A DNA stretch of 64,000 nucleotides from PoT sp049331405 (GCF_049331405.1 NZ_CP186275.1:124001-188000); one strand, 5' to 3'; numbered from the stretch's first letter, positions 34,329 to 43,660 are shown. The notes: a model not told the origin generated them from the letters alone. Numbers and translations are program-made.

Positions 34329-36914
34329 ATGCGAGCCATGACAATCGGCCCGGCGGGGGGGAGCACGCAGGCCCTCCGCGACCTCTTCAGCTTCGGGACG
34401 GCGGCGGGCGTCGACGACGGCCAGTTGCTGGCCAGGTACAGCCGCTCGGGCGACGAGGCCGCGTTCGAGGCGTTGGTGACGCGGCACGGGCCGATGGTGC
34501 TGGCCACCTGCCGCGCGGTGCTCGGGCACGAGCAGGACGTCGAAGATGCCTTCCAGGCCACCTTCCTCGTGCTCGCCCGCAAGGCCGGCTCGGTCCGCGC
34601 CGGCGACGCCCTGGGGGGCTGGTTGCATCGCGTCGCCTACCGCGCGGCGGTGCAGGCGAGCGCCTCGGCGAGGCGTCGTCGGCTCCTCGAGACCGAGGCC
34701 GCGATCGCGAGCCTGCGGTCGGCTCCCGCCGAGACCGAGATCCCCGGCATCGTCCACGAGGAGCTCGATCGCTTGCCCGATCGCCAGCGCCTCCCCTTGA
34801 TCCTCTGCGACCTGGAGGACCTCACCTATGAGCAGGCGGCGATGCGTCTCGGCTGGACCGAGCCGACCTTGCGGCACCGGCTCGCCGCTGCCCGGCAGCG
34901 GATCCGCGACCGCCTCGCCCGGCGGGGCCTGAACGCCGGGGCCGTCGGTAGCCTCGTCGGCCCCGCGGCCGGCGCGAGGCTCGAGGTCCCCGCCGCGTTG
35001 ATCCGCCTGGCAGTCGCGGGGGCCGGCGGCGAGGAGGGTCCTGCGGTATCGATGATTGCAGATGGCCTCATGAGGATCGTGCTCCTCGGCAGGCTGAAGT
35101 TCGCGGCGGTCGGGCTGGCGCTGGTGGTCGTCACGGTCGCGACGACCGGGGTGCTCGCGGTCGGGGATCGGTCGGGGAGTTCGAGCGAGGCCGCCAAGAG
35201 GCGTCGCGCGATCGAGGCGAAGGCCAAGGCTCCCGCCGAGGATGGACCGGGGATCGAGGGGCGGGTCATCGACCTCGAGGGCCGGCCGGTGGAGGGGGCC
35301 CGGATCGAGTTGATGAACGTCGCGACGGCGCCGGATAGCCTCAAGAAGTGGCTGGAGCGGGCCCGGGATCTTGGCGTGCGGCATCCCCTCGACGGGCTCG
35401 TGCCGGGGAGTGTGCCGACGATCAACCACCTTCGGCGCATTTCCGGGGAGTTACCCAAATTTGCCACGACGGACCGGGATGGTCGCTTCCATCAGCCGGG
35501 GCTCGGGAACGATCAGGTCGCCGAGATCCGCATAAGCGGACCTACGATCGCCACCGTCCAGCGTTATATCATGGCACGCGACGGCGCCGCGGTCAGCGCC
35601 TTGATCCGCCAGGGGATGCCCGGCCAGAGGGCCTATTATTATCCCAGGCAATACGACCATGTGGTCACGCCCACCAAGCCGATTCAGGGCGTCGTCCAGG
35701 ACCGCGAGAACGGCCAACCAATGGCTGGCGTGATCATCCGAGCCGCAGTTTACGACGAGCAGAGCCTGGTCCCCGCGCCGGGCATCTCTTCGACGACCGA
35801 CAGTCGAGGGGCTTATCGGCTCGACGGCCTCCCGAGGGCGTCGTCCTATCGCCTCTTCGTCGATCCGGGTCGCGGTGTGCCGTATCCGAATGTCACGCTT
35901 CGCATCCCCGGGGACAGATTAACATCAAGGGCTGTGTTGTATAATGTGGCGATCAAGCGAGGGGTCATCGTCCGCGGCCGGGTGACCGAGAAGGAGACGG
36001 GCGAACCGGTGCGGGCAAGCCTTCATGTTTACACGTTCGACGAGAATCCCCACACCCGCGAATTTCCGGGGTACGGGGTGGGCAACCTGTCTCCCGTCTT
36101 CACCGAGGACGGCCGGTACGAGGCCGTCGCCCTGCCGGGCCGCGGGATCATCGGCGTCATCGTCGCGGGGTACTCACCCGCTTATCGGACGGAAGTTGGT
36201 GTCGATGGAATTCAAGGATATGACCCGAAATTCAAGGGCTTTCGGACACTCCCGCATTTCTGCATTGCCTCGAATTACCACACGCTCGCCGAGTTGAACA
36301 TCCCCGAAGGGGTCGAGTCAATCACGCTGGATCTCCAGGTCGAAGGTGGTCGCACGATCGTCGTGAACCCGGTCGATCCCGAGGGGCGGCCGGTCTCCGA
36401 CACGACGGCGGTCGGCATCAACGACCGGAGCGCCTGGGAAGAATTCTCGCAGCCGACCGACTCGATCAAGGTCGAGAGCTTCGACCCATCCCATCCCCGT
36501 CGCCTGACCGTGAGGCACGCGAGTCGAGGCCTCATCGGCTCGATCTTACTCAAGGGGGGCGAGGCCAGCCCGTTGACGCTCCGGCTGGAACCATCGGGCA
36601 CGGTGATCGGTCGCCTCGTCGATGAGGAGGGCCGGCCTCTCGGCGGGCTCAGTGTCTCGAGCCTCAACGGTCTCTACCCGAGTCGACCCGCCGAGCAGGC
36701 GATCTTCCCCGACGGCGCCACCGACGGCGGCCTCCGCGTGGGCCGCGACGGGCGCTTCCGGATCGAGGGGCTCGTCCCCGGCCTCAAGTACGGCGCAGGC
36801 ACGGGCGAGGATTTCAAGTATTACGTCGAGCTCTTCCGCGACCTCGTCGTCAAGCCCGGCGAAACCAGGGACCTGGGCGACCTCAAGGTGGTCCCACCGG
36901 ACGAGAAGAAATGA
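34329..36914 (+). CDS. ECF sigma factor fused to transmembrane helix and carboxypeptidase-regulatory-like domains (ECF-1)
   Basis: 861 residues from ATG 34329; ATG 34338 is also possible. Sigma region 2 at about 45-110 (VTRHGPMVLATCR, then DVEDAFQATFLVLARKA); region 4 at about 143-200 (LDRLPDRQRLPLILCDLEDL, HTH LTYEQAAMRLGW). A linker leads to one transmembrane helix (about 257-278), after which the protein should be outside the membrane. The outer part has several CarboxypepD-reg-like units, for example GIEGRVIDLEGRPVEGARI and GVVQDRENGQPMAGVII. No anti-sigma gene is adjacent. The layout implies a sigma factor tethered to the membrane by its own sensor. Confidence 0.9.
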   Translation: MRAMTIGPAGGSTQALRDLFSFGTAAGVDDGQLLARYSRSGDEAAFEALVTRHGPMVLATCRAVLGHEQDVEDAFQATFLVLARKAGSVRAGDALGGWLHRVAYRAAVQASASARRRRLLETEAAIASLRSAPAETEIPGIVHEELDRLPDRQRLPLILCDLEDLTYEQAAMRLGWTEPTLRHRLAAARQRIRDRLARRGLNAGAVGSLVGPAAGARLEVPAALIRLAVAGAGGEEGPAVSMIADGLMRIVLLGRLKFAAVGLALVVVTVATTGVLAVGDRSGSSSEAAKRRRAIEAKAKAPAEDGPGIEGRVIDLEGRPVEGARIELMNVATAPDSLKKWLERARDLGVRHPLDGLVPGSVPTINHLRRISGELPKFATTDRDGRFHQPGLGNDQVAEIRISGPTIATVQRYIMARDGAAVSALIRQGMPGQRAYYYPRQYDHVVTPTKPIQGVVQDRENGQPMAGVIIRAAVYDEQSLVPAPGISSTTDSRGAYRLDGLPRASSYRLFVDPGRGVPYPNVTLRIPGDRLTSRAVLYNVAIKRGVIVRGRVTEKETGEPVRASLHVYTFDENPHTREFPGYGVGNLSPVFTEDGRYEAVALPGRGIIGVIVAGYSPAYRTEVGVDGIQGYDPKFKGFRTLPHFCIASNYHTLAELNIPEGVESITLDLQVEGGRTIVVNPVDPEGRPVSDTTAVGINDRSAWEEFSQPTDSIKVESFDPSHPRRLTVRHASRGLIGSILLKGGEASPLTLRLEPSGTVIGRLVDEEGRPLGGLSVSSLNGLYPSRPAEQAIFPDGATDGGLRVGRDGRFRIEGLVPGLKYGAGTGEDFKYYVELFRDLVVKPGETRDLGDLKVVPPDEKK

Positions 36915-36963
36915 CGAGGCCGCCAAGTTTTTTATCGGGTCTCTTCGTCGCCCGTGAGCCGCG

Positions 36964-38094
36964 TCAGGGCCGGACCGTTAGCTTGCGGATCCGGTGATTG
37001 CCGTAGTCGGCCACGAAGACGTTACCGCGGTCGTCGACCGCCATGATGTCGAGGACGGAGAGCTCCGCCTGAAAGGCCGGGCCGCCGTCGCCGGCGTGAC
37101 CTTGATGCCCGGTCCCGGCGACGGTGGTGATTTTGCCCTCAGGGTCAACCCGGCGAATCCGGAAGTTGCCCCCGTCGGCGATCATGAGGGACCCGTCAGG
37201 AGACACGGCCACGCCGCCAGGTTCGTTCAACTGGGCTCGGGTCGCGGGGATGTCGTCGCCGTTGGAACCTCGGTCGCCGGTGCCGGCCACGGTGGTGATG
37301 AGGCCGGTCGGAGTGACCTTCCGGACGGCGTGGTTGACGAGGTCGTCGATGTACAGGTTGCCTTGCGGGTCGAGCGCCAGGGATGCCGGCACATTCAGCT
37401 TCGCACGAGCGGCCGGGCCTCCGTCGCCGGAATAGCCCCGTTCCGTGCCCGCGAAGGTCGTGATCGTCCCGTCGGGGTCGACCTTGCGGATCCGGTGGTT
37501 GACCGCGTCGGCGATGTAGAGATTCCCGGCGTCGTCGGAGACCGTGGCGTCGGGGTGGTCCAGGGCGGCCTTCGCGGCAGGCCCCCCATCCCCATCGAAT
37601 CCCCGCCTGCCGTCGCCGGCGACCGTGGAAATGATGCCGGCCTGGGTAATCTTGCGGACCCGATGGTTTTGCTGATCGGACACGAAGACCTGCCCGTGTC
37701 GGTCGACACTCACCCCGTACGGGGCCTTGAGCTGCGCCCGAGCGGCAGGACCGCCGTCGCCGCCGAAGCCCGGTTCGCCGGTCCCCGCGAAGGTCGTGAT
37801 GGTCCCGTCCGCCGCGATCTTCCGAATGCGATGGTTCCCGGAGTCCGCCACGTAGAGATTGCCCTGCTGGTCCACGGCCACGGCGCAAGGACGGGCCAAC
37901 TTCGCCTTGACCGCGGGACCGCCGTCTCCGGCGAACCCCGACTCGCCGTCGCCCGCCACGGTCGAGATGGTATACGACGCCCCGGGGCCGGTCTCGCCAT
38001 GAGCCTGGTCAAGGGCGAGCGAGGGCAGGGCGGCCGCCGTGGCGAGCCAGATCACATTCCAGGCGACTGATGCAGGCATCTGAGGACGCAACAT
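36964..38094 (-). CDS. Secreted NHL-repeat beta-propeller protein
   Basis: 376 residues from ATG 38094, chosen because AGAGGT lies about 8 nt upstream and the protein then starts with a signal peptide (VIWLATAAALPSLALDQAHG). About six repeats of the form NLYVADSGNHRIRKI...TITTFAGTG...GDGGPA follow, each an NHL blade. Such propellers bind proteins or ligands in the periplasm or outside; there is no enzyme motif. Similar proteins are frequent in planctomycetes and acidobacteria. It lies 102 bp downstream of the AraC gene on the same strand and could be co-transcribed. Confidence 0.87.
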   Translation of the reverse strand: MLRPQMPASVAWNVIWLATAAALPSLALDQAHGETGPGASYTISTVAGDGESGFAGDGGPAVKAKLARPCAVAVDQQGNLYVADSGNHRIRKIAADGTITTFAGTGEPGFGGDGGPAARAQLKAPYGVSVDRHGQVFVSDQQNHRVRKITQAGIISTVAGDGRRGFDGDGGPAAKAALDHPDATVSDDAGNLYIADAVNHRIRKVDPDGTITTFAGTERGYSGDGGPAARAKLNVPASLALDPQGNLYIDDLVNHAVRKVTPTGLITTVAGTGDRGSNGDDIPATRAQLNEPGGVAVSPDGSLMIADGGNFRIRRVDPEGKITTVAGTGHQGHAGDGGPAFQAELSVLDIMAVDDRGNVFVADYGNHRIRKLTVRP

Positions 38095-38196
38095 GGAGAG
38101 ACCTCTGTAGGGACCAACGACCGGGGATAGCCTCGTTGCTATCCACCACAGTGTCGCGGCCCGACGCATCGCCGTCTTGAACGGTTGGAACCCGGC

Positions 38197-39027
38197 TCAA
38201 AGTTTCGCCAACGCCGCCCGGGCCGGCCAGAGGCTCCTCGGCGGGAGCCCGACGGTCGCGGAGAAGGACCGCGAGAAGTGCGCCTGGTCGGCAAACCCCG
38301 AGGTATGCGCGGCCTCGGCCAGGGTGGCCCCCTGCAAGACGAGCCCGCCGGCATCCGCCAGCCTCAGGCCCCGGAGGTACTCGCTCACCGGGCAGCCGAA
38401 GTGCCTGCGGAAGGCCCGCGCCACGTAGACCGGGTGGAGGTTCACGTCCCGGGCGACGTCCCGCAGGCCGACGGTCTCGCGCGACCGAGCCCGCAGGAAC
38501 TCCTCGGCCGAGCGGAGCCAGGCCGGGGCGCGTCCCGAGTCGCCGTGACGGGATGGGTCGGGGACAGCCGCGAGGAACTCCGTGACCTGCGTCTCCAGGT
38601 CGGCTTCGGCGCGGGGGTCGGACTGAAACGCGGTGACCAGGAGCCGGAGTATCGCCGGCCGGATCCAGGCCCGGTCGAGCGCCAGGGGCTCGGCCAGGTC
38701 TCCGCGATCGAGTTGATTGCGCTCGAGCCAGGGGGGCTCGTACTCGATGTTCAGCCCGCGCATGCCCTGCGGGCCGTACTCCGCGGCGTGGGGATGCCCC
38801 GAGGGATGGAACACGAGGCTGAAGTGCGGCTGATCGTACTGGCCGTGCGCGGTGCGGGCGTGGTCGCGGTGGGAGCCGTCCAGGAGGATGAAGAACGTCG
38901 GGTTCGCATGTTCATGCCAGGGCTCGACCGGGCCGGGCCTGTAGGCCGACACGGTGAGGAGTAGCCCGTTGACGCGCCGTTCCCAGTTCTGGCGGCCGAA
39001 GAACTCGCCGGGTCGAAGCCGCTTCAC
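38197..39027 (-). CDS. AraC-family transcriptional regulator
   Basis: 276 residues; GTG start with GGGAGGAA about 9 nt upstream. N-terminal cupin-like sensor: PWHEHANPTFFILLDGSHRD, with metal/ligand-type histidines. C-terminal double HTH: VGLRDVARDVNLHPVYVARAFRRH and LAEAAHTSGFADQAHFSRSF. A member of the AraC/XylS group, a DNA-binding activator or repressor responding to a small ligand. Its target is unknown; the adjacent NHL gene on the same strand is the nearest candidate. Confidence 0.92.
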   Translation of the reverse strand: MKRLRPGEFFGRQNWERRVNGLLLTVSAYRPGPVEPWHEHANPTFFILLDGSHRDHARTAHGQYDQPHFSLVFHPSGHPHAAEYGPQGMRGLNIEYEPPWLERNQLDRGDLAEPLALDRAWIRPAILRLLVTAFQSDPRAEADLETQVTEFLAAVPDPSRHGDSGRAPAWLRSAEEFLRARSRETVGLRDVARDVNLHPVYVARAFRRHFGCPVSEYLRGLRLADAGGLVLQGATLAEAAHTSGFADQAHFSRSFSATVGLPPRSLWPARAALAKL

Positions 39028-39122
39028 CGCTTGGTTCCTCCCGCGCGGGGCGCAAAAGCACGACGGCCGAGAGGGTACTCCGCGGACTTCGGGATATCCA
39101 GGGAAAAGCGGTCAGCGGAAGG

Positions 39123-39443
39123 TCACCACCAACTCTCGCGGAGCCGCTTCGACTCCCGCCCGAAGTCGGACTCCTTCCGGCGATGCCCTTTCGCCTGAAC
39201 ACTCAACTGGTCGGCCGCGGATGTCTGGCCCTGCGAACGGAGGAGGGCGGCCTGCCGTTCGTCGTCGCGGGCATGCAGCGCCTCGCTCCTGGACATGTCG
39301 AGGAGGAACTGGGCCCGGACGCGGTTGTTGGCCCATTTGGGCCTCGCCCGATACGCGATCGGGGCCACGTAAATCAGGATCGCCAGGAAGGCGCCGATCC
39401 CCAGGAGCCTCCACAGGCGGTTCTTCAGTTGCCGGTTGTCCAT
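39123..39443 (-). CDS. Small single-pass membrane protein, unknown function
   Basis: 106 residues; ATG 39443 with GAGGTGA 4 nt upstream. One helix (LWRLLGIGAFLAILIYVAPIA) near the N-terminus is followed by a charged, probably helical cytoplasmic or periplasmic tail rich in R, E, Q and S. No known family recognised. It is 95 bp upstream of the AraC gene on the same strand. Confidence 0.6.
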   Translation of the reverse strand: MDNRQLKNRLWRLLGIGAFLAILIYVAPIAYRARPKWANNRVRAQFLLDMSRSEALHARDDERQAALLRSQGQTSAADQLSVQAKGHRRKESDFGRESKRLRESWW

Positions 39444-39670
39444 ATCTCACCTCGGACAGCATGTGCTCGTGCGTTCAAGTGTATCCAACGCCCCGCGGAC
39501 GGCAAGGTCGTGGTTTACACGGAGGTTATCATTTACGAATCACGATTTAATAGTTGTATAAGGCGACGGCCCTTCGTGTTCGCTCCTCCCGCCGCAAGCG
39601 GGCCATCGTTCGGGTCGAGGTCCGCGTTAAACGTGGGGCGAAACTGCACAAAATAACTTATGCACATGGG

Positions 39671-39787
39671 TTAGTTAAGCCTGTCTCCCTCGTTTCGTCC
39701 CTCGGCCGATCTCCTGGGACCCTTGAGTTTGGCCCTGGGAGCCTCGCCCGAAGCATGTGCTGAAACCTTGACTTGGTGGTATTGGGT
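39671..39787 (+). repeat. Long imperfect direct repeat, left copy
   Basis: About 115 bp beginning TTAGTTAAG and ending TATTGGGT. It is similar by eye to 40261-40377, with the best-kept part around CCTCGCCC and CCCTTGA. Its end adjoins the double-hairpin copy at 39786. Confidence 0.55.
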
Positions 39788-39830
39788 GGCCGCGATTGGG
39801 ACGATCGGGGTCGCGCAGCGACGAGAGGCC
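39786..39830 (+). repeat. Double-hairpin repeat, copy 5 (forward)
   Basis: Stem 1 CGATTG-GGA-CGATCG contains one T-G pair, a wobble in the forward-strand RNA. Stem 2 GTCGC-GCA-GCGAC is perfect. GGCC at both ends. Confidence 0.9.
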
Positions 39831-39947
39831 GAATGCAAACCGCCCCGGTCGGCCCGAGCGCCCGCCTCGGGATTTCCCTCGCTGAACCGCGAGCCTCGGT
39901 GACGCCGAATGGCCCTACGCAAACCCTCGCGTCCCCACGGTCTCCGG

Positions 39948-39992
39948 GTGGCCGCGATTGGAACAATCGGGGTCGCGAAGCGACGAGAGGCA
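39948..39992 (+). repeat. Double-hairpin repeat, copy 6 (forward)
   Basis: Stem 1 CGATTG-GAA-CAATCG, stem 2 GTCGC-GAA-GCGAC, both perfect with GAA loops. 3' end GGCA. Confidence 0.9.
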
Positions 39993-40203
39993 AAGCGCAA
40001 ACGACCACGGCTTTCACAGAGGCCCTCCTCGCTCGGTCCGGCCAGACGGAGAGGGCATTGGCAAGATCTCCGGCCTTTTCGCCGTTCCGGCGTGGTCCCA
40101 TCTGGGGTCATCCGACCCGATGGCTCGATCGTCCACGAGGGAGACTTCGATCCCCGGGGATCGAATACGGGCGTCCGCGAAATAGCCGGGGCGGACTGCA
40201 AGT

Positions 40204-40248
40204 GGCCTCTCGTCGCTGCGCGACCCCGATTGTTCCAATCGCGGCCAC
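40204..40248 (-). repeat. Double-hairpin repeat, copy 7 (inverted)
   Basis: On the minus strand: stem 1 CGATTG-GAA-CAATCG, stem 2 GTCGC-GCA-GCGAC. Completes a forward-forward-inverted arrangement like that at 33.4-33.8 kb. Confidence 0.9.
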
Positions 40249-40260
40249 CCTACATTCCCC

Positions 40261-40377
40261 TCAGTTAAGGTTGTGCATTCCGCGATATGGTCCTTTGGCC
40301 AGGGGCCTCGGCCCTTGATTCTGGCTGCGGGATCCTCGCCCGGGGCATGGGCCATAGCCTTAACCAAGGGTATTGAG
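40261..40377 (+). repeat. Long imperfect direct repeat, right copy
   Basis: Begins TCAGTTAAG and ends near TATTGAGGCT; partner of 39671-39787, about 590 bp away in the same orientation. The two copies bracket repeat cluster B. Confidence 0.55.
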
Positions 40378-40586
40378 GCTAACCACCGGCAACCATGATA
40401 TCCAGGCCGCGAGGCGGTCATCGATCCGGCGAACTCAAGAGATGCCCGAGGCGTGCAGCCGACGTTTCAATCGGTTATGCTCGACCCGGCGAGGTCGAAA
40501 CTCAAAGAACCTATTCGAATATAAATCGATTCCGCCGATCGGATCCGATAAATAGGGAGCTTATCAACCGAATAAGCGAGGCTAAC

Positions 40587-40786
40587 GTGCCACCGACTGC
40601 ATGCCCGAATTGCAAGAGTGAGAAGCTGACCCTGGGGGGCTCCGGGCACGGTTCCAGCCGGGTTTCCGCCTGCTCGGGGACGTCCCCCTGTACGGGGCGG
40701 CTTGCCTGGAATGTGGGGTCGTCACGCCTTATCTCGACAATCAGAATCTCGCCAAGGTCCGGCAGTCGGAAACCGAGTCCAGGTGA
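40587..40786 (+). pseudogene. Small zinc-ribbon protein gene interrupted by a one-base deletion
   Basis: From GTG 40587 (GCGAGG upstream) the frame reads PPTACPNCKSEKLTLGG, then becomes implausible. Shifting by one base within the G-run near 40636-40641 restores a frame that continues ARFQPGFRLLGDVPLYGAA, then CLECGVVTPYLDNQNLAKV to a TGA at 40784-40786. Together this gives a protein of about 67 residues with two CxxC knuckles (CPNC and CLEC). Adding one G to the run joins both halves seamlessly. It could be a recent pseudogene or a homopolymer sequencing error. Function unknown. Confidence 0.65.
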
Positions 40787-40973
40787 TTGGAGTCTCGGCG
40801 GCGCGCATCTTGAGGTCGAAGCTCGCCAATTTCCTGGAATTCGGGAACCGAATCGGCGCCAGGCGAGGCTATCCCGGTCGAAAGGGCCTGCCGGGTAGGG
40901 GTCGCGGGCGGACGAGCGGATCTCGCCGCGACCTGGCGGGCCATCGGATCGGACCGGATAGGGGGCTTGGCCC

Positions 40974-43562
40974 GTGACAATCTCTGCGCGTGACGGCGTC
41001 GTGAAGGATCTCGGCACACTCTTCGATGTCGGGGGTTTCGCGAACCTGACGGACGGCCAGTTGCTGGAACGGTTCATGCGCCGAGACGACGAGTCCTCCG
41101 AACGGGCCATCGAAATCCTCGTCGAGCGGCACGGGCCGATGGTGCTGAGCGTCTGCCGCAACCTGCTGCCGGATGCGCACGACGCCGAGGACGCATTCCA
41201 GGCGACATTCCTGGTGCTGATCCGGAAGGCCGGGGCGATCCGGAAGCTGGACTCATGCGGGAGCTGGCTCCACGGCGTCGCCCTGCGCGAGGCGGCGGGG
41301 CTCCGGTATGCGGGCTCGCGTCGGAGGGAGCGCGAGCGGATCGCCGCGAGGGAAGCGGAGGCCCGCCGCGACTCGACGCCCGGCGATCCGCCGGATGAGC
41401 TGCCCGCCTTGATCCACGAGGAACTCGGCCGGCTCCGGGAGCAGCATCGGTCCCCCTTGGTGCTCTGCCACCTCGAGGGCCTCTCGTGCGAGGAGGCCGC
41501 GAGTCGGCTCGGGTGGCCGGTCGGGACCGTGAAGAGCCGCCTGTCCCGGGGCCGCGAGCGATTGCGCCGGCAGTTGATCCGACGCGGGATTGCCCCGACT
41601 CTTGCGTCGGCCTGGGGAGACGGCCTCGTCTCGAAGGCCAACGCGGTCGTCCCCGCCTCGCTCGCGGCCAGGGTCGTCGAGGGCGCCCGGCTCGCCTCCC
41701 GAGGCGCCGCCATCCTGACCCCCGCCTCGCTCGCGGCCACGCTGCGGACGGAGTTGGTGCACGGCTCGTTGAGGCGCGTCGTCGCCTCCGGCGCGGCGAT
41801 GCTGGTGGTCGGCGTGGCCCTGGCCGCGGCCTATGCCCAGAAGTCGGGGATTGAGGATTCGCCGGCCCTCGGTTCGGTGCCCGGGAAGTCGCCGAGGGCC
41901 TTGCCGGCGAAACCGCCGAGGGTTCTGCTTCCGCCGATCCATGCCAGGGTCGTCGACACCCAGGGCAGGGCGGTCGTGGGGGCGGAGGTCATCGCCTTTA
42001 CGTGGGACCAAGCGGTCTCTCGGCAAAGGACCGATCGCGAGGGTTTGGTCGTTTTCGACAAGCCGCGAGCCGACGAACCATTTTCATTGCTTGCGCGAGC
42101 GAAAGACGCGGTGGGTGGCCACACCCACTACCCCCCAATGGACCTCGAGGGCGGGACCGCCGGTAGGCCTCTGACGCTCGTGCTCCGGCCCCTGACGCAC
42201 CGGTTCAAGGGCTCCGTCGTCGATATGCAAGGGCACCCGATTTCCGGAGTCCGGGTTTTTGGACGGGGGCTGCGATTCGAGGAGACCAACCTCTTCCTGC
42301 AACAGCTTTTCGTCGAGCAGGAGGCCTATCCTTTCGGTACCGGCATGACCGATGCCGGGGGTCACTTCGAACTCATGCTGCCGGCGGGAGTGGACGTCCC
42401 GCTCGCCTTCCTCCATCCTCGGTACGTCAATGTCCAAATCGACGCCCTCTACGACATGGATTTCCTGGAGCCTATCAAGCTCCAGGCGTCGGGCCGGATC
42501 ACCGGACGGGTCATCGATGCGGCGACCGGTGCTCCAATCGCCCGGGCACAGGTCAGCTACCAGCCTCTGGAATATCCCAACGACAGCAACGGCGAAACAG
42601 GGTCCGCCACTAGCGATGCCGAAGGCCGATTCGCGATCGGAGGACTCGAGGCCGGGGTCCACAACGTCTGCCTTTCGCCAATACCGGGAAGGCCGAAGGC
42701 GACGGCCCTCGCCGCGAAAGGCGTTCGCGTCCGCGCCGACGAGGACGCAACCATCGAGTTCAAGGTCTTCGATGGCCGGCCGCTCAAGGGTGTTGTCATC
42801 GATCCTACGACGAATGAGCCGCATCCTGACGTCTGGGTCTCCTGTCAAAGCTCCGCGCATCCCATCTCGGGGAGCCTTTCGGGTTATTGTCGCGGTGACG
42901 ATCAGGGCAAATTCCAATTCTTCGTGCCTCCCGGGGACGTTTTTGTCTCCCTGAATGTTCCGGATTCCGGACCACGCGGGCATGCCTGGGCCAAAATCCC
43001 CGAGGAGGGCGAGGTCCCTGCGATTCGCATCGTCGGGCCGAGCCCGGCCCCGCCTCCTGCGGCTCAGCCAGCAGGCATCGGTGGGACGATCACAAAGACC
43101 CGGGTCGTCAAGAGCGTCCGACAACGGTCTGTTCCCCGGATTCCCCGATTGCCCGAGGGAAGGACCGTGATCGGGAAAGTCGTCGACGGCGACGGCCGAC
43201 CGATTGTCGACGCCAAGGTCGATGCTCGCGTCAGCAAAACTGAGAAGTACTTGATCAGGCATGTCGTCGTCGACGGCGACGGCCGACCGATTGTCGACGC
43301 CAAGGCCGATGCTCGCGTCAGCAAGACTGAGAAGTACTTGAATGGTATCTCCACGCGTTGGAACACGATCTGTTCCGTGGTGAGCGACCGCGAGGGGACA
43401 TTCATCGCCCGGGGGCTCCCCCGGGGCGAGGTCACGATGCATGCGACTTACGATCGAGGCCGCGAATCGAAAAGGCTCACCGAGATCCTCTCGGATGACC
43501 AGGACACCGTCGAATTCAGGTTCCTCCCCAGTACGCCCCTCGACGACGGCATCCCTCGTTAA
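40974..43562 (+). CDS. ECF sigma factor fused to transmembrane helix and carboxypeptidase-regulatory-like domains (ECF-2)
   Basis: 862 residues; GTG 40974 with GGGGG 9 nt upstream. Sigma region 2 at about 47-105 (VERHGPMVLSVCRN, DAEDAFQATFLVL), region 4 at about 145-202 (LSCEEAASRLGWPVGTVKSRL). One transmembrane helix at about 268-288. The outer part has carboxypeptidase-regulatory-like units, such as VVDMQGHPISGVRVFG and ITGRVIDAATGAPIARAQV. Near the C-terminus a 29-residue segment starting VVDGDGRPIVDAK is present twice in tandem. No anti-sigma gene adjoins. A tail similar to ECF-1 and ECF-4 suggests a common way of sensing. Confidence 0.9.
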   Translation: MTISARDGVVKDLGTLFDVGGFANLTDGQLLERFMRRDDESSERAIEILVERHGPMVLSVCRNLLPDAHDAEDAFQATFLVLIRKAGAIRKLDSCGSWLHGVALREAAGLRYAGSRRRERERIAAREAEARRDSTPGDPPDELPALIHEELGRLREQHRSPLVLCHLEGLSCEEAASRLGWPVGTVKSRLSRGRERLRRQLIRRGIAPTLASAWGDGLVSKANAVVPASLAARVVEGARLASRGAAILTPASLAATLRTELVHGSLRRVVASGAAMLVVGVALAAAYAQKSGIEDSPALGSVPGKSPRALPAKPPRVLLPPIHARVVDTQGRAVVGAEVIAFTWDQAVSRQRTDREGLVVFDKPRADEPFSLLARAKDAVGGHTHYPPMDLEGGTAGRPLTLVLRPLTHRFKGSVVDMQGHPISGVRVFGRGLRFEETNLFLQQLFVEQEAYPFGTGMTDAGGHFELMLPAGVDVPLAFLHPRYVNVQIDALYDMDFLEPIKLQASGRITGRVIDAATGAPIARAQVSYQPLEYPNDSNGETGSATSDAEGRFAIGGLEAGVHNVCLSPIPGRPKATALAAKGVRVRADEDATIEFKVFDGRPLKGVVIDPTTNEPHPDVWVSCQSSAHPISGSLSGYCRGDDQGKFQFFVPPGDVFVSLNVPDSGPRGHAWAKIPEEGEVPAIRIVGPSPAPPPAAQPAGIGGTITKTRVVKSVRQRSVPRIPRLPEGRTVIGKVVDGDGRPIVDAKVDARVSKTEKYLIRHVVVDGDGRPIVDAKADARVSKTEKYLNGISTRWNTICSVVSDREGTFIARGLPRGEVTMHATYDRGRESKRLTEILSDDQDTVEFRFLPSTPLDDGIPR
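43179..43341 (+). repeat. In-frame 87-bp tandem duplication inside ECF-2
   Basis: 43179-43254 and 43266-43341 match at 74 of 76 positions, period 87 bp (29 codons). The two differences are one T/C and one A/G. In-frame and nearly identical, so it is recent or kept uniform by conversion. Confidence 0.9.
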
Positions 43563-43581
43563 ATCTTCGTTAGCTTGAATG

Positions 43582-43642
43582 AATCATGCCGGCATGATTT
43601 TGAAACAGGCGCGTCCTCGGGGCATCCTCCGGGCGACGCGCC
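43582..43642 (+). terminator. Palindrome and hairpin between ECF-2 and lrgB
   Basis: A perfect 18-bp palindrome AATCATGCCGGCATGATT (43582-43599) followed by TT begins 20 bp after the ECF-2 stop. A second stem, GGCGCGTC (43608-43615) with GACGCGCC (43635-43642), follows. The genes are convergent, so one or both may terminate transcription. Confidence 0.5.
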
Positions 43643-43660
43643 GCAAGGTCTATCAACCCG

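Larger units (their letters stand above)
39444..40586. other. Gene-free stretch holding repeat cluster B
   Basis: 1143 bp with two long direct repeats, three double-hairpin repeats, an AT-rich patch near 39520-39560 and another near 40500-40570. No gene is supported; the frames present are repeat artefacts. Confidence 0.6.
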
